Of a DNA stretch of 64,000 nucleotides, positions 8,517 to 16,427 are shown piece by piece (the first letter of the stretch is position 1; each line of letters opens with the position of its first letter). Under the pieces are notes generated by a model. It was not told the DNA's origin. It made no database searches and saw only the letters and a program-made list of their open reading frames with translations. Source of the DNA: Paenibacillus sp. Soil522 (GTDB taxonomy: Bacteria; Bacillota; Bacilli; Paenibacillales; Paenibacillaceae); NCBI RefSeq assembly GCF_001428245.1, contig NZ_LMRV01000036.1, positions 1-64,000 on the forward strand, read 5' to 3'. The position numbers and the translations under genes are program-made.

Positions 8517-9171
8517 TTATTTAGAGTTTAAATCGGCAAGCCACTCTATTTCACGCTTCAGCCAGCCCGAAAAATCCGAATGAAGCAAGCCCTCTTCACG
8601 ATGCGCCGGCGTTAAGCAGCTCACTCTACCGGCAGCAAACCGATGACGCCAGCCTGCAATCGACTCGCCATCCGTTGATGCGGAACGAAGGAAAACCTCT
8701 GTATTCTCCTCATCGCAATGGACAAAATAGTGCTCGTCAACGAACTCGAATGTCCCTTGCTGCCCGTTGCCTGCAGCGATATAGCTCACCGGCTTATGCT
8801 GCTCGGGATGGGATAAGAAATAACCGCGAAGCATTCGCGTATAGCTGCTGTCTACCGGGTAAGACGCGAGCCCTGAATGCCAGGCTAACCAGCCTCCGCC
8901 ATTCTCCACATATCTTACGATCTGATCCGATACCGCAGAGGTCATCCATTTTCGATTCTGGCTGCGCTATGGGGGAAACCCGGTCCTCAGCGAACAATAT
9001 AACGGCGTCGGGAGCATTCCCCAGCGCAGCTATCAAGCTGTCCGTATCCGCGGCAAAATGTACCTGCAGCTCCGCTGCAGCGATGCGCTCAGCCAGCGCC
9101 TTAAGCAGCGATTCGCGCGCGAGCTCTTCCTTATGATAGAAATCACCTACTAAGGCGACTACTGTTTTCAT
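8517..9171 (-). pseudogene. ThuA-like domain protein, broken by one frameshift
   Basis: Trehalose-utilisation (ThuA) type protein with a glutamine-amidotransferase-like fold, often found with Gfo/Idh/MocA dehydrogenases; its reaction is not established. The N-terminal half starts at 9171 (MKTVVALVGDFYHKEELARE) and runs to PIAQPESK. The C-terminal half continues in another frame as WMTSAVSDQIVRYVENGGGW, LAWHSGLASYP and so on to 8517. The two halves join exactly if the run of four A on the minus strand (8949-8952) is read as three. So a single inserted base, or a sequencing error in the homopolymer, explains the break. The downstream half has an internal ATG at 8945 but no good ribosome site. 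It follows the SDR gene by 29 bases. Confidence 0.8.
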
Positions 9172-9200
9172 CCAACTCTCCCTCTCTTCACTTAAGCACC

Positions 9201-9896
9201 TTATACTTTCATAGGGGCGCCCTGATGATCGATAAACAGCGCTTCCGCTTCCGTTTTCCGCTCTATGATATTCAATATGCCGGCAGCGGATACCGTCGCA
9301 TCGCACGGTGCCTGCTCGCCGCCCATATCCGTTCTGATCCAGCCCGGATGAAGCGCATGAACGACTATGCCCTGCGGCGCCAGCTCGCGGCGAAGCTGTG
9401 CGGAGAACATATTCAGAGCGGACTTGGAGAGCGCGTAGGAATAGTCCCCGCCATAAGCGCCAGCAAAGCTGCCCGCTTCCGAGCTAATATTGATAATGCT
9501 TTGCCGCTCTCCTTGGCGAAGCAGCGGCAAGAAATGCTTGAGCACCACAATCGGGCCGAACAAATTCGTCTGGAAGGATTGCTCCACCTGCTCCATATCA
9601 AGCTGCTCCAGCTTTTGGTCCCTCCCGAGCAATATCGCTGCGCTGTTAATAATGGCGTCAAGACTGCGAATTCGGCTTTTCAATTGCTCACAAGCATAAC
9701 GGACCGAGTTCTCATCCGCGACATCCAGCGGCAGTATCGTCAATTGTCCGGTAAACTTCGCAAGCAGTTCCTGCAAGTCCTCAGCAGCAGAGTCAGGGCC
9801 GCGGACACCAGCCAGTACATGGTGTCCGCGCTCACACGCTTCTGTAGCAAGCGCCAAGCCCAAGCCTCGATTCGCACCTGTAATCAGTATGTTCAT
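9201..9896 (-). CDS. Short-chain dehydrogenase/reductase
   Basis: 231-residue cytoplasmic NAD(P)-dependent oxidoreductase of the classical SDR family. It shows the dinucleotide loop TGANRGLG (6-13), the acidic-turn VRGPD, NSAA in place of the usual NNAG (about 84-87), and the catalytic Ser139 with Tyr154 and Lys158 (YALSK). The Shine-Dalgarno AGGAGGAG lies just before the ATG. It is between the VOC protein gene (57 bases upstream) and the ThuA-like gene (29 bases downstream), all minus strand, and is probably one operon with them. The substrate is unknown. Confidence 0.9.
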   Translation of the reverse strand: MNILITGANRGLGLALATEACERGHHVLAGVRGPDSAAEDLQELLAKFTGQLTILPLDVADENSVRYACEQLKSRIRSLDAIINSAAILLGRDQKLEQLDMEQVEQSFQTNLFGPIVVLKHFLPLLRQGERQSIINISSEAGSFAGAYGGDYSYALSKSALNMFSAQLRRELAPQGIVVHALHPGWIRTDMGGEQAPCDATVSAAGILNIIERKTEAEALFIDHQGAPMKV

Positions 9897-9953
9897 GTAG
9901 CTTACTCCTCCTGTCTAGATCTGTATTGTGCAGCTTATTGTATCTGAAATCCG

Positions 9954-10412
9954 CTATTCCTTATCGTTCTCCAGCAGCTCCAGCATCATTTTCAACTGCT
10001 TAAACGTATCCATGTAAGCATATCGTCCGCCGGTGTACTCTCCTTTTTGGACTAACGCCATACCGTTCTTCTCCATCGAAGCAACCTTTTCTTTCATACC
10101 GTCAACGACGAAGGCAATATGATGCGGGCCTTCCCCATGCTTGTCAAGATGCTCTCTCCAAGTGCTCGGATGGTTATCCGGCTCAATGAGCTCAAGCTGC
10201 AGGGAGCCCATGTCGAAAAAGGCAAGCTTAGCGCGAGCCGCCGACGATTCTCCGTTATATTCCGTTTGCGCCTTGTCTACCGTATCTGTCCAGAACCAGC
10301 CTGGCTTCTCCACCCCGAAAAAGTCCGCATAAGCTTGCGAGGTTTCATCAATATCGTTAACTAATAGTCCAATTTGAGTAATCGTCCGTGTTCCGAGAAT
10401 ATTATTGTCCAA
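9954..10412 (-). CDS. VOC (glyoxalase/bleomycin-resistance) family protein
   Basis: 152 residues making one pair of the beta-alpha-beta modules of vicinal oxygen chelate enzymes: TQIGLLVNDIDETSQAYADF opens the first, GPHHIAFVVDGMKEKVASME the second, and LKMMLELLE ends it. The His of HHIAF and the Glu near the end fit metal ligands. The layout resembles methylmalonyl-CoA epimerase-like and lactoylglutathione lyase-like proteins, but the substrate cannot be assigned. The start is a TTG at 10412 after AAGGGAG. It is the first gene of the VOC-SDR-ThuA group. Confidence 0.85.
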   Translation of the reverse strand: MDNNILGTRTITQIGLLVNDIDETSQAYADFFGVEKPGWFWTDTVDKAQTEYNGESSAARAKLAFFDMGSLQLELIEPDNHPSTWREHLDKHGEGPHHIAFVVDGMKEKVASMEKNGMALVQKGEYTGGRYAYMDTFKQLKMMLELLENDKE

Positions 10413-10580
10413 GCTTATCGACTCCCTTAGGTTGTATTTATCGCTATCGAATGTATATGCTGCAAAAGCAATTGCGCCTTCTCATACTCCCAAAGTAAAA
10501 AAATCACGCCTCCTACATTCGCATCCCCCCTCTCAAAGTAAAAACACCGGCATTATCGTAAACACGCGTTTATTTTGTTT

Positions 10581-10608
10581 TAAAAAATAATAACAGCCTG
10601 TTCAGGCT
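10581..10608 (-). terminator. Possible terminator, minus strand
   Basis: A short hairpin of AGCCTG and CAGGCT is followed on the minus strand by GTTATTATTTTTT. It lies about 110 bases downstream of the promoter-operator at 10677-10726, so that promoter would make only a short transcript unless there is readthrough to the VOC gene. Confidence 0.5.
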
Positions 10609-10676
10609 CAACCTGCCGCAAAGCAACTCATCAAAACGTTCGCGCTGCTCCACTTGGACGGCCCGAACGATATGTA

Positions 10677-10726
10677 TGAACGCGTGTTCACGAACATATG
10701 TTACCAATGATCTGAAGAGCTGTCAA
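10677..10726 (-). promoter_or_regulatory. Promoter with overlapping inverted-repeat operator
   Basis: Minus-strand TTGACA (10726-10721), 17-base spacer, TAACAT (10703-10698). Immediately downstream are TGAAC-GCGT-GTTCA (10677-10690) and an overlapping GTTC-AC-GAAC (10686-10695), the kind of dyad used by TetR-type repressors. No regulator gene is adjacent. Downstream lies only a short open frame of about 45 codons that ends at the terminator hairpin, and then the VOC gene. Confidence 0.5.
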
Positions 10727-10858
10727 TTGCTTTTTTCACGCATTTTCACGCATCTCATTTTACCTTGACATGCGGCCCTCATGCCTGAGACCGGAAGCTG
10801 CATATGCCCTTCTTGCTATTTCTGTCCGTACAGCCTCCTCTTTTTCATGCCCGCACGC

Positions 10859-10898
10859 AAAAAACAGCTGCCTCCGGAGCATTTCTCCTGAGACAGCC
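10859..10898 (-). terminator. Terminator of the yciC-rpmG operon
   Basis: Arms GCTGTCTC and GAGGCAGC with an inner GGAG/CTCC stem are followed on the minus strand by six T, about 90 bases after the rpmG stop. Confidence 0.85.
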
Positions 10899-10985
10899 CC
10901 TATCGTCCGAGCAGCTAAGTTGTTGCAGCGAGCAGCTGCTTGGTGTACGACTGGATATTATCATCCAATCGTCTCATCGCTGCTG

Positions 10986-11135
10986 TTATCTCGTTTCTCT
11001 ATGGACCGTAACCCGTTTGAGCCGCGGGCTGTATTTTTTAACCTCCAACCGCTCCGGCGTCGTCCGTTTGTTTTTTGTCGTTGTATAGTTGCGGTCACCC
11101 GTCTCTGTACAAGCAAGCGTCACAATTACTCTCAC
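10986..11135 (-). CDS. rpmG: Ribosomal protein L33, zinc-independent (C-minus) form
   Basis: 49-residue large-subunit protein starting at a GTG with an excellent Shine-Dalgarno GGAGGTGA five bases before it. The sequence begins [20 protein letters not shown] and ends [10 protein letters not shown], matching L33 along its whole length. Zinc-binding L33 has two CxxC pairs. Here the first keeps only one Cys (ACTETG), and the second has Ser where the first Cys would be (KKYSPRLKR), so no zinc ribbon can form. Such C-minus paralogs are made when zinc is scarce and release zinc from ribosomes. It follows yciC by 39 bases and shares its Zur-type promoter. It is too short to appear in a 60-residue ORF scan. 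Confidence 0.93.
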   Translation of the reverse strand: MRVIVTLACTETGDRNYTTTKNKRTTPERLEVKKYSPRLKRVTVHRETR

Positions 11136-11174
11136 TTCATTCACCTCCGAAAAAATTTTCGTAGAATACCTGCA

Positions 11175-12389
11175 TCAATGAACGGTCGATTCCAACTGCT
11201 CATTCGATGCATTTGGGAAAGAATCCGGGAACTCACTCCAATCCTGCGTTAGCTCACTATCGCTCAGTAAGCAGCTGTCGAGCGAGTCGATCAGCTTCGT
11301 TCGATTCATTTCGATTCCGATAAATACGATTTTGTTGATACGATCGCCGTATTCCTCATGCCATAAGCCGGCAAGCTCGGCATCCTCCTGCAGCACAGCC
11401 TCGCGCTCCGCTTCAGTCAAGGCAGCTGCCCACTGACCGGCTGGCCCGAATTGAATGGAAGGACCAGCTTGGCTTAAGCTTTGAGCGTAATCATTTCGTG
11501 TCGCAAGCCATACCATGCCTTTCGCCCGGACGATTTCCTCCGGCCATTCCTCCATCCATTCCATTAGCCGTTGCGGATGAAACGGCTTGACCCTTTCATA
11601 AACGAATGAGGATATGCCGTATTCTTCCGTTTCCGGCGTATGAGAGGGCGCCGCCATTTCTCTAATCCATCCCGCCGATTGACTAGCCTCGTCGAAGTTG
11701 AACAGCGATGTGTTCAAAATCTCCTTCGGATCCACTTTGCCTTTGGAGGTGCGAATGAATTTGGCGCGCGGCTGCAGTGCTCGGAGCACACCCTCAAGCT
11801 CTGCCAATTCTTCTTCGCCGACAAGATCGCATTTATTCAAAATAAGCACGTCGCAAAACTCGATTTGGTCGATCAGCAAATCGACAACCTCACGGGTATC
11901 CCCTTCGTCAACTGCTTGACTGCGCTCCAATAAAGTTTCGCCGGAGGAGTAATCATGCCAGAAACGGTAAGCATCCACGACCGTTACCATACAATCGAGC
12001 CTGCAAAATTGTGTCAGATCGATACCTTGCTCTTCATCGATATAAGTAAAGGTCTGAGCGACGGGAACCGGCTCGCCGACGCCAGTCGATTCAATCAATA
12101 TGTAATCAAACCGATTTTCCTTCGCCAGTTTCTCAACTTCCTTCAGCAAGTCCTCCCGCAGCGTGCAGCAGATGCAGCCATTGGACATTTCAACTAACTT
12201 CTCGTCTGTCCGGGATAAGCCGCCCCCATCCTTTATTAGAGATGCGTCAATATTCAATTCACTCAAGTCATTTACGATGACGGCGACCTTAAGACCGTCG
12301 CGATTGTTCAATACATGATTCATAATCGTGGTCTTGCCTGCGCCCAAATAGCCGCTTAATACGGTTACCGGAATTTTGTTCACTGTCAC
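11175..12389 (-). CDS. yciC: COG0523 (CobW-like) GTPase, zinc metallochaperone
   Basis: 404-residue cytoplasmic G3E-family GTPase that loads or handles zinc when zinc is limiting. The P-loop is GYLGAGKTT (13-21), the metal site is the CxCC motif NGCICCTLR (about 70), the NKxD-type nucleotide motif is LNKCDLV (about 195), and a CobW C-terminal domain follows. The GTG start has GAGGTG ahead of it. YciC assignment, rather than cobalamin or nitrile-hydratase chaperones of the same superfamily, rests on context: three Zur-like boxes at the promoter and co-transcription with a zinc-free L33 gene. In Bacillus subtilis the homologue is also called ZagA. Confidence 0.9.
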   Translation of the reverse strand: MTVNKIPVTVLSGYLGAGKTTIMNHVLNNRDGLKVAVIVNDLSELNIDASLIKDGGGLSRTDEKLVEMSNGCICCTLREDLLKEVEKLAKENRFDYILIESTGVGEPVPVAQTFTYIDEEQGIDLTQFCRLDCMVTVVDAYRFWHDYSSGETLLERSQAVDEGDTREVVDLLIDQIEFCDVLILNKCDLVGEEELAELEGVLRALQPRAKFIRTSKGKVDPKEILNTSLFNFDEASQSAGWIREMAAPSHTPETEEYGISSFVYERVKPFHPQRLMEWMEEWPEEIVRAKGMVWLATRNDYAQSLSQAGPSIQFGPAGQWAAALTEAEREAVLQEDAELAGLWHEEYGDRINKIVFIGIEMNRTKLIDSLDSCLLSDSELTQDWSEFPDSFPNASNEQLESTVH

Positions 12390-12424
12390 GGTAGCACCTC
12401 AATTCTATTCTATCCCTTCTTAAA

Positions 12425-12542
12425 ACGTAATGATTACGAATATATTCGATTAAAAAAGCCGACTTCTTCGACTAATAGTAATGATTACGCTTTATACAGT
12501 ATATCAACATCATTTTCTTTCGTCAAGATCGTAATGGTTACA
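12425..12542 (-). promoter_or_regulatory. Zur-type promoter with three operator boxes
   Basis: Minus-strand promoter TTGACG (12526-12521), 17-base spacer, TATACT (12503-12498). Three copies of a GTAATNATTAC-like dyad surround it. One is in the leader (CGTAATGATTACG, 12426-12438, perfect), one is over the start of transcription (GTAATGATTAC, 12478-12488), and one is directly upstream of the -35 box (CGTAATGGTTACA, 12530-12542). They match the Bacillus Zur consensus as I know it. Together they predict tight repression of yciC-rpmG when zinc is replete. Confidence 0.85.
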
Positions 12543-12582
12543 AAAAAAAGAAGCTGTCCACGGTCATAGACCAAAGACAGCT
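12542..12582 (-). terminator. Terminator of the two-dehydrogenase operon
   Basis: Arms AGCTGTC and GACAGCT with inner GGTC/GACC are followed on the minus strand by eight T. It lies 45 bases after the stop at 12627 and directly upstream of the Zur region. Confidence 0.85.
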
Positions 12583-12626
12583 CCCTTATCCTTCTAATTC
12601 CTTGTAAATGTCTTCAAAGGCTGCGC

Positions 12627-13700
12627 TTACTCCACTTTCGTTGCATGCTTCTGAGCCAACAGCGACAGCTCTGCCGCTTTGAAGGTATGCTCCTGCGTCA
12701 TGGCAAGCTCCGTGCCGTTCAAGCAATCGAGTATCAGCTGGCCAAAATAAGGAAAGCCGACCTTGCCTCCAAGCTGCATATGCTGCTCGCCGTCCGCGTT
12801 TACCAAATAAAGCTGATCGCCTTCCTTGTCTCTGGCAATATCGATATATTTTCGCAGCTCGATGTAGCCTTCCGTTCCGAGAATGGTCATCCGGCCGTCG
12901 CCCCAAGTGCCTAGACCGCTTGGCGTCAGCCAATCGACACGGAAGTAGCCGGTAGCCCCGTTATCTCCCACAAGCGTCATATCGCCAAAATCCTCAAGCT
13001 CCGGATAGTCCTTATTCGCATAATTGGCGACCTTGCTGTTCACGACGCTCGCATTGCTATTTCCTGTAAAATACAGAAACTGTTCGATTTGATGTGATCC
13101 GATATCACAAAGAATGCCGCCGTACTTTTCCTTCTCGAAAAACCATCCCGGCCGCGCCGCTGCATTCAAGCGATGCGGACCAAGTCCGATAACCTGCACG
13201 ATACGTCCGATCGCGCCCTGCTCTATCAATTGACCGGCAAAAACAGCGCTCTCCACATGCAGCCGCTCACTGTAATAAACGGCATATTTTTTCCCTGTCT
13301 CCGCAAAAGCGGTACGGGCGTCCGAGAGCTGCTCAAGTGTCGTAAATGGCGCCTTATCCGTAAAATAGTGCTTGCCGCTGCGCATAACGCGTACGCCGAG
13401 CGGTCCCCGTTCAGAGGTAATAGCGGCGGCTGCCACGAGCTGCACCTCAGAATCGGAGAGCACCTGCTCTTCCGAATCAGCCGCCTGCACCTGCGGGTAT
13501 TGACGAACGAATGCTTCCACCTTAGCAGGATCGGGATCGTACACCCATTTTAAAGTCGCACCCGCTTCCACGAGCCCATTGCACATTCCATAAATATGTC
13601 CATGATCGAGGCTAACCGCTGCGATAACGAATTGTCCAGCCTCAACCACTTTATTCGGCTTTCCCTTTGGCGCATACTTCATACCGTCCGCTTTACTCAT
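12627..13700 (-). CDS. Gfo/Idh/MocA family oxidoreductase, atypical
   Basis: 357 residues from the ATG at 13700, which follows AAAGGAGGAG overlapping the end of the upstream gene. The open frame extends to 13805 only by running into that gene. The family is shown by YGGILCDIGSHQIEQFLYF (about 180) and the C-terminal beta-sheet domain ending LSLLAQKH. The Rossmann start reads FVIAAVSLDHGHIYGMCNGL, lacking a standard GxGxxG, and the EKP motif is DKAP (YFTDKAPFTT). The gene at 5286 has the same two kinds of departure. It is the second gene of an operon with 13706-14833. Confidence 0.87.
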   Translation of the reverse strand: MSKADGMKYAPKGKPNKVVEAGQFVIAAVSLDHGHIYGMCNGLVEAGATLKWVYDPDPAKVEAFVRQYPQVQAADSEEQVLSDSEVQLVAAAAITSERGPLGVRVMRSGKHYFTDKAPFTTLEQLSDARTAFAETGKKYAVYYSERLHVESAVFAGQLIEQGAIGRIVQVIGLGPHRLNAAARPGWFFEKEKYGGILCDIGSHQIEQFLYFTGNSNASVVNSKVANYANKDYPELEDFGDMTLVGDNGATGYFRVDWLTPSGLGTWGDGRMTILGTEGYIELRKYIDIARDKEGDQLYLVNADGEQHMQLGGKVGFPYFGQLILDCLNGTELAMTQEHTFKAAELSLLAQKHATKVE

Positions 13701-13705
13701 TCGTC

Positions 13706-14833
13706 CTACTCCTCCTTTTGATAAGCCGAGCTGGCAATCCGCTCTTGCAAATACTGATGGAATAACTCCTCGTCGATCGGCAGGTCGACCCAGCCGTCTG
13801 TCCAAGTGGACAGGAGCATAGCATTAGAAAGCATTAGCCCTTTGATGCCTTCCTCGCCGGGAGCAATCAATGGCTCGTCGAACAAAATCGCATTCACCCA
13901 GTTTTGCGTAATTCCTTTATGATCCGGATAGCTGCCCTTGACCGGAATTTCGCATTTCCAGCATTCCGGCTCGCCGAAACCTCCGGTAAAATTTTTATTA
14001 AATTCAGACTCAGGCACGCGCAGCCGCCAAAAGGTTAACGTATTATTTTCGATCACGATTTTGCCAAGGTCGCCGCTTATTTCAAGCCGGTTCGTTCCGG
14101 GCGCCTCGCCAGTCGTCGTAACGAATACGCCGGTTGCGCCATTCTCGTATTCCACAAAAGCTGTTACGTCATCCTCAACCTCGATGTTGCGGTGTTTGCC
14201 GAAATAACAGAAAGCACGGACACGTTTCGGCATCATACTGATTGTCCACTGCCACAAGTCTAGCTGGTGCGGATCCTGATTAAGCAAGACGCCGCCGCCT
14301 TCACCCGCCCAAGTCGCCCGCCATGTACCCGAATCATAATAGCTTTGAGAGCGGTACCAGTTCGTTATAATCCAATTGGTCCGTTTCACTTCGCCAAGCT
14401 CGCCGGCATCGATTAATTCCTTCAGCTTTACGTACAGCGGATTTGTCCGTTGGTTGTACATCATGCTGAATTTCACATTCGCCATGCTGCCCGCCTCGTT
14501 CATCTGACGAACCTGCTTCGTGTAAACGCCGGCCGGCTTCTCGCAAAGCACATGCAGCCCGCGTTCGAAGCAAGCGATTGCAAGCTCTGGATGCGAGTAA
14601 TGAGGCGTCGCGATTAATACGCCGTCCACCAGGCCGGAATCCATCATCTCATATGGATCGGCATATAAGCCTACTTGATCGCCAAGCTTTTCTTTGGCCC
14701 ACAGGAGATTCGCTTCCACGCTATCGCTGACTGCCGTTATTGTGGCGCCGCTCACTTCACCCTTTAATAAGTAACCGATATGCCCCTTGCCCATATTTCC
14801 CAGCCCGATAATACCTAAACGAACGCTCTGCAT
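13706..14833 (-). CDS. Gfo/Idh/MocA family oxidoreductase
   Basis: 375-residue predicted sugar or polyol dehydrogenase. The canonical dinucleotide loop LGIIGLGNMGKGHI is at the N-terminus, LCEKPAGVYT carries the catalytic Lys, and GGGVLLNQDPHQLDLWQW is the third motif with its conserved His. It is the first gene of a two-dehydrogenase minus-strand operon. Its stop is only five bases before the next start, so translation is probably coupled. It is divergent from the araC-type gene at 15004, the likely regulator. Confidence 0.92.
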   Translation of the reverse strand: MQSVRLGIIGLGNMGKGHIGYLLKGEVSGATITAVSDSVEANLLWAKEKLGDQVGLYADPYEMMDSGLVDGVLIATPHYSHPELAIACFERGLHVLCEKPAGVYTKQVRQMNEAGSMANVKFSMMYNQRTNPLYVKLKELIDAGELGEVKRTNWIITNWYRSQSYYDSGTWRATWAGEGGGVLLNQDPHQLDLWQWTISMMPKRVRAFCYFGKHRNIEVEDDVTAFVEYENGATGVFVTTTGEAPGTNRLEISGDLGKIVIENNTLTFWRLRVPESEFNKNFTGGFGEPECWKCEIPVKGSYPDHKGITQNWVNAILFDEPLIAPGEEGIKGLMLSNAMLLSTWTDGWVDLPIDEELFHQYLQERIASSAYQKEE

Positions 14834-15003
14834 CAGGATGCCGCTCCTTTATTTGAAAGTGATTGTAGCTGTTTGTGAAGTCTTCTGAACCTGTCTTTAT
14901 AGTAGCACTTCGGGAACAAAACGGCTTCATTCGCATTATCCTGTTTGCCCTTTTATTTGACTGTGGTTGTTGTATAATGAGGGTAATTACGAGGGGAGGC
15001 AAA

Positions 15004-15861
15004 ATGATGAGCACACAGCACCAAATTAACTTGCCCTTTACGATGGGAACGAGCTCCGACTTTAACGCTCAAATCCCTTATCATACCCATTTTCATTATG
15101 AAATTTATTATTTTCATGGCGGGAAAGTAAACTATCTCATAAATGACAGCATCCACGTGCTGGAGCCTGGCGACCTGCTGCTCATGCACGGTATTACGCT
15201 GCACCGGGCGCATGTCGACCCGAGCGAGAAATACCACCGCTCCACCCTTCATTTCGACCCGTTTTATTTTAAGCAATTTATCCAGCCGCCGTTTGCTGAT
15301 GACCTGCTCGAGCCCTTCAAGAAGCTTCATAATGTAAGATTACAGCTTCGCGGCCCAGAGAAAGCTGAGGTTGAAGAGACGCTTCTCAAGCTGGAGCAGC
15401 TATACGTCCAGCGGGACGCTTTTTCACAACAGCGCTTTCAGGCCAGGCTGCTCGACTTTCTTATTTTGATCAATCACCTTTGCCAGAAGCCTCTTAAGGC
15501 TAAACCAACCTTTCCGTCAACCAAGGAGCATCACGTGCAGGCGGTTATCTCCTATTTGGAGCGCCATTACAACGAAGAGATAACGCTGGAGGGCATACAG
15601 ACGGAGCTTCATCTTAGCAAATATTATTTGGCTAAAACGTTCAAAGAGGTTACAGGCATCACGATCTTCCAATTCCTGATGCAGCGTAGAATCTACCAGG
15701 CCAAAATCGAGCTAATCGACGGCGTTCAGCCGATAACCGATGTCGGCTACGAGGTCGGCTTTAAACATCCCTCTCATTTTAGCCGCGCCTTTAAGCAACA
15801 TACCGATCTCACCCCCGAACAATATCGCAAGCAGCATCAGCTCCATTCCACCAGCCTGTAA
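15004..15861 (+). CDS. AraC family transcriptional regulator
   Basis: About 285 residues. The start is the ATGATG at 15004-15009 after GGGGAGG; the longer frame from 14875 lies upstream of a TATAAT -10 box at 14973 and is not credible. The N-terminal cupin sensor (IPYHTHFHYEIYYFHGG, then LEPGDLLLMHGITLH) is followed by a C-terminal double helix-turn-helix beginning about residue 170, with ITDVGYEVGFKHPSHFSRAF and LTPEQYRKQ. It is divergent from the dehydrogenase pair at 12627-14833. It is similar in layout to the regulator at 4285. Confidence 0.92.
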   Translation: MMSTQHQINLPFTMGTSSDFNAQIPYHTHFHYEIYYFHGGKVNYLINDSIHVLEPGDLLLMHGITLHRAHVDPSEKYHRSTLHFDPFYFKQFIQPPFADDLLEPFKKLHNVRLQLRGPEKAEVEETLLKLEQLYVQRDAFSQQRFQARLLDFLILINHLCQKPLKAKPTFPSTKEHHVQAVISYLERHYNEEITLEGIQTELHLSKYYLAKTFKEVTGITIFQFLMQRRIYQAKIELIDGVQPITDVGYEVGFKHPSHFSRAFKQHTDLTPEQYRKQHQLHSTSL

Positions 15862-15868
15862 TAAACTC

Positions 15869-15892
15869 CAATCCTGATTCATGGATTGGAGC
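15869..15892 (+). terminator. Hairpin after araC gene, possible terminator
   Basis: Perfect nine-base arms CTCCAATCC and GGATTGGAG lie eight bases after the stop. No T run follows, so termination is uncertain. It ends directly at the marR promoter. Confidence 0.4.
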
Positions 15893-15894
15893 AG

Positions 15895-15941
15895 TTGACC
15901 CATTTAGTTGATAAGCGTATTATTGTTATAACAACTAAATG
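15895..15941 (+). promoter_or_regulatory. marR promoter with palindromic operator
   Basis: TTGACC (15895-15900), 17-base spacer, TATTAT (15918-15923). Perfect ten-base arms CATTTAGTTG (15901-15910) and CAACTAAATG (15932-15941) flank the -10 box, as expected for autorepression by the MarR protein. Confidence 0.75.
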
Positions 15942-15961
15942 AATGAAACCAGGTGAATACA

Positions 15962-16390
15962 ATGGAATTCAAGAAATCAGTGGGCTATGTCATAAGCAAT
16001 ACAGGACGCAGATTAAACCAGCGGCTGCAGCAGCTTTTTCAAGATTATGACGTTACACCCGAGCAATGGTCGCTGCTCATGTGTCTGGATGGGCATGACG
16101 GAATTACCCATAAGGATTTGGCGCAGCGCACCGACAAAGACCCGGCCAACATTACAAGGTTAGTCGATCAGCTGGAGCGTAAGGCGCTCGTTCGGCGCGT
16201 CGCGAATCCGAGCGATCGAAGATCGCAGCTGCTTTATGTAACGGAGAGCGGTAGAACGAATGCTCAAACGCTTGCGCCGATTGAAGCTTCTTTTGTCGCG
16301 CATATTTTAACGGACGTAACGGAGGATGAGATTGAAGCATTCAAACGTTTTATGGAAAAAATTAATAAAAATGCGGAGCAGCTTCAGTAG
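15962..16390 (+). CDS. MarR family transcriptional regulator
   Basis: 142-residue winged helix-turn-helix regulator. The start is the ATG at 15962 after AGGTGA; an in-frame GTG at 15953 lies inside that ribosome site. Motifs include the recognition region HKDLAQRTDKDPANITRLVDQLERK and the wing VRRVANPSDRRSQLLYVTE, whose DxRxxxxxLT-like end is the family signature. It is followed 37 bases later by an MFS transporter and preceded by a large palindrome, so it is most likely the autoregulated repressor of the exporter. Confidence 0.93.
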   Translation: MEFKKSVGYVISNTGRRLNQRLQQLFQDYDVTPEQWSLLMCLDGHDGITHKDLAQRTDKDPANITRLVDQLERKALVRRVANPSDRRSQLLYVTESGRTNAQTLAPIEASFVAHILTDVTEDEIEAFKRFMEKINKNAEQLQ

Positions 16391-16427
16391 GTAACGGCAA
16401 GACCGTCATCAGAGAGGAGAATAAACA

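Noticed and set aside
10770..11252. 160-codon plus-strand frame
   Set aside because: It is the antisense of rpmG and the yciC 3' end, and crosses the rpmG terminator.
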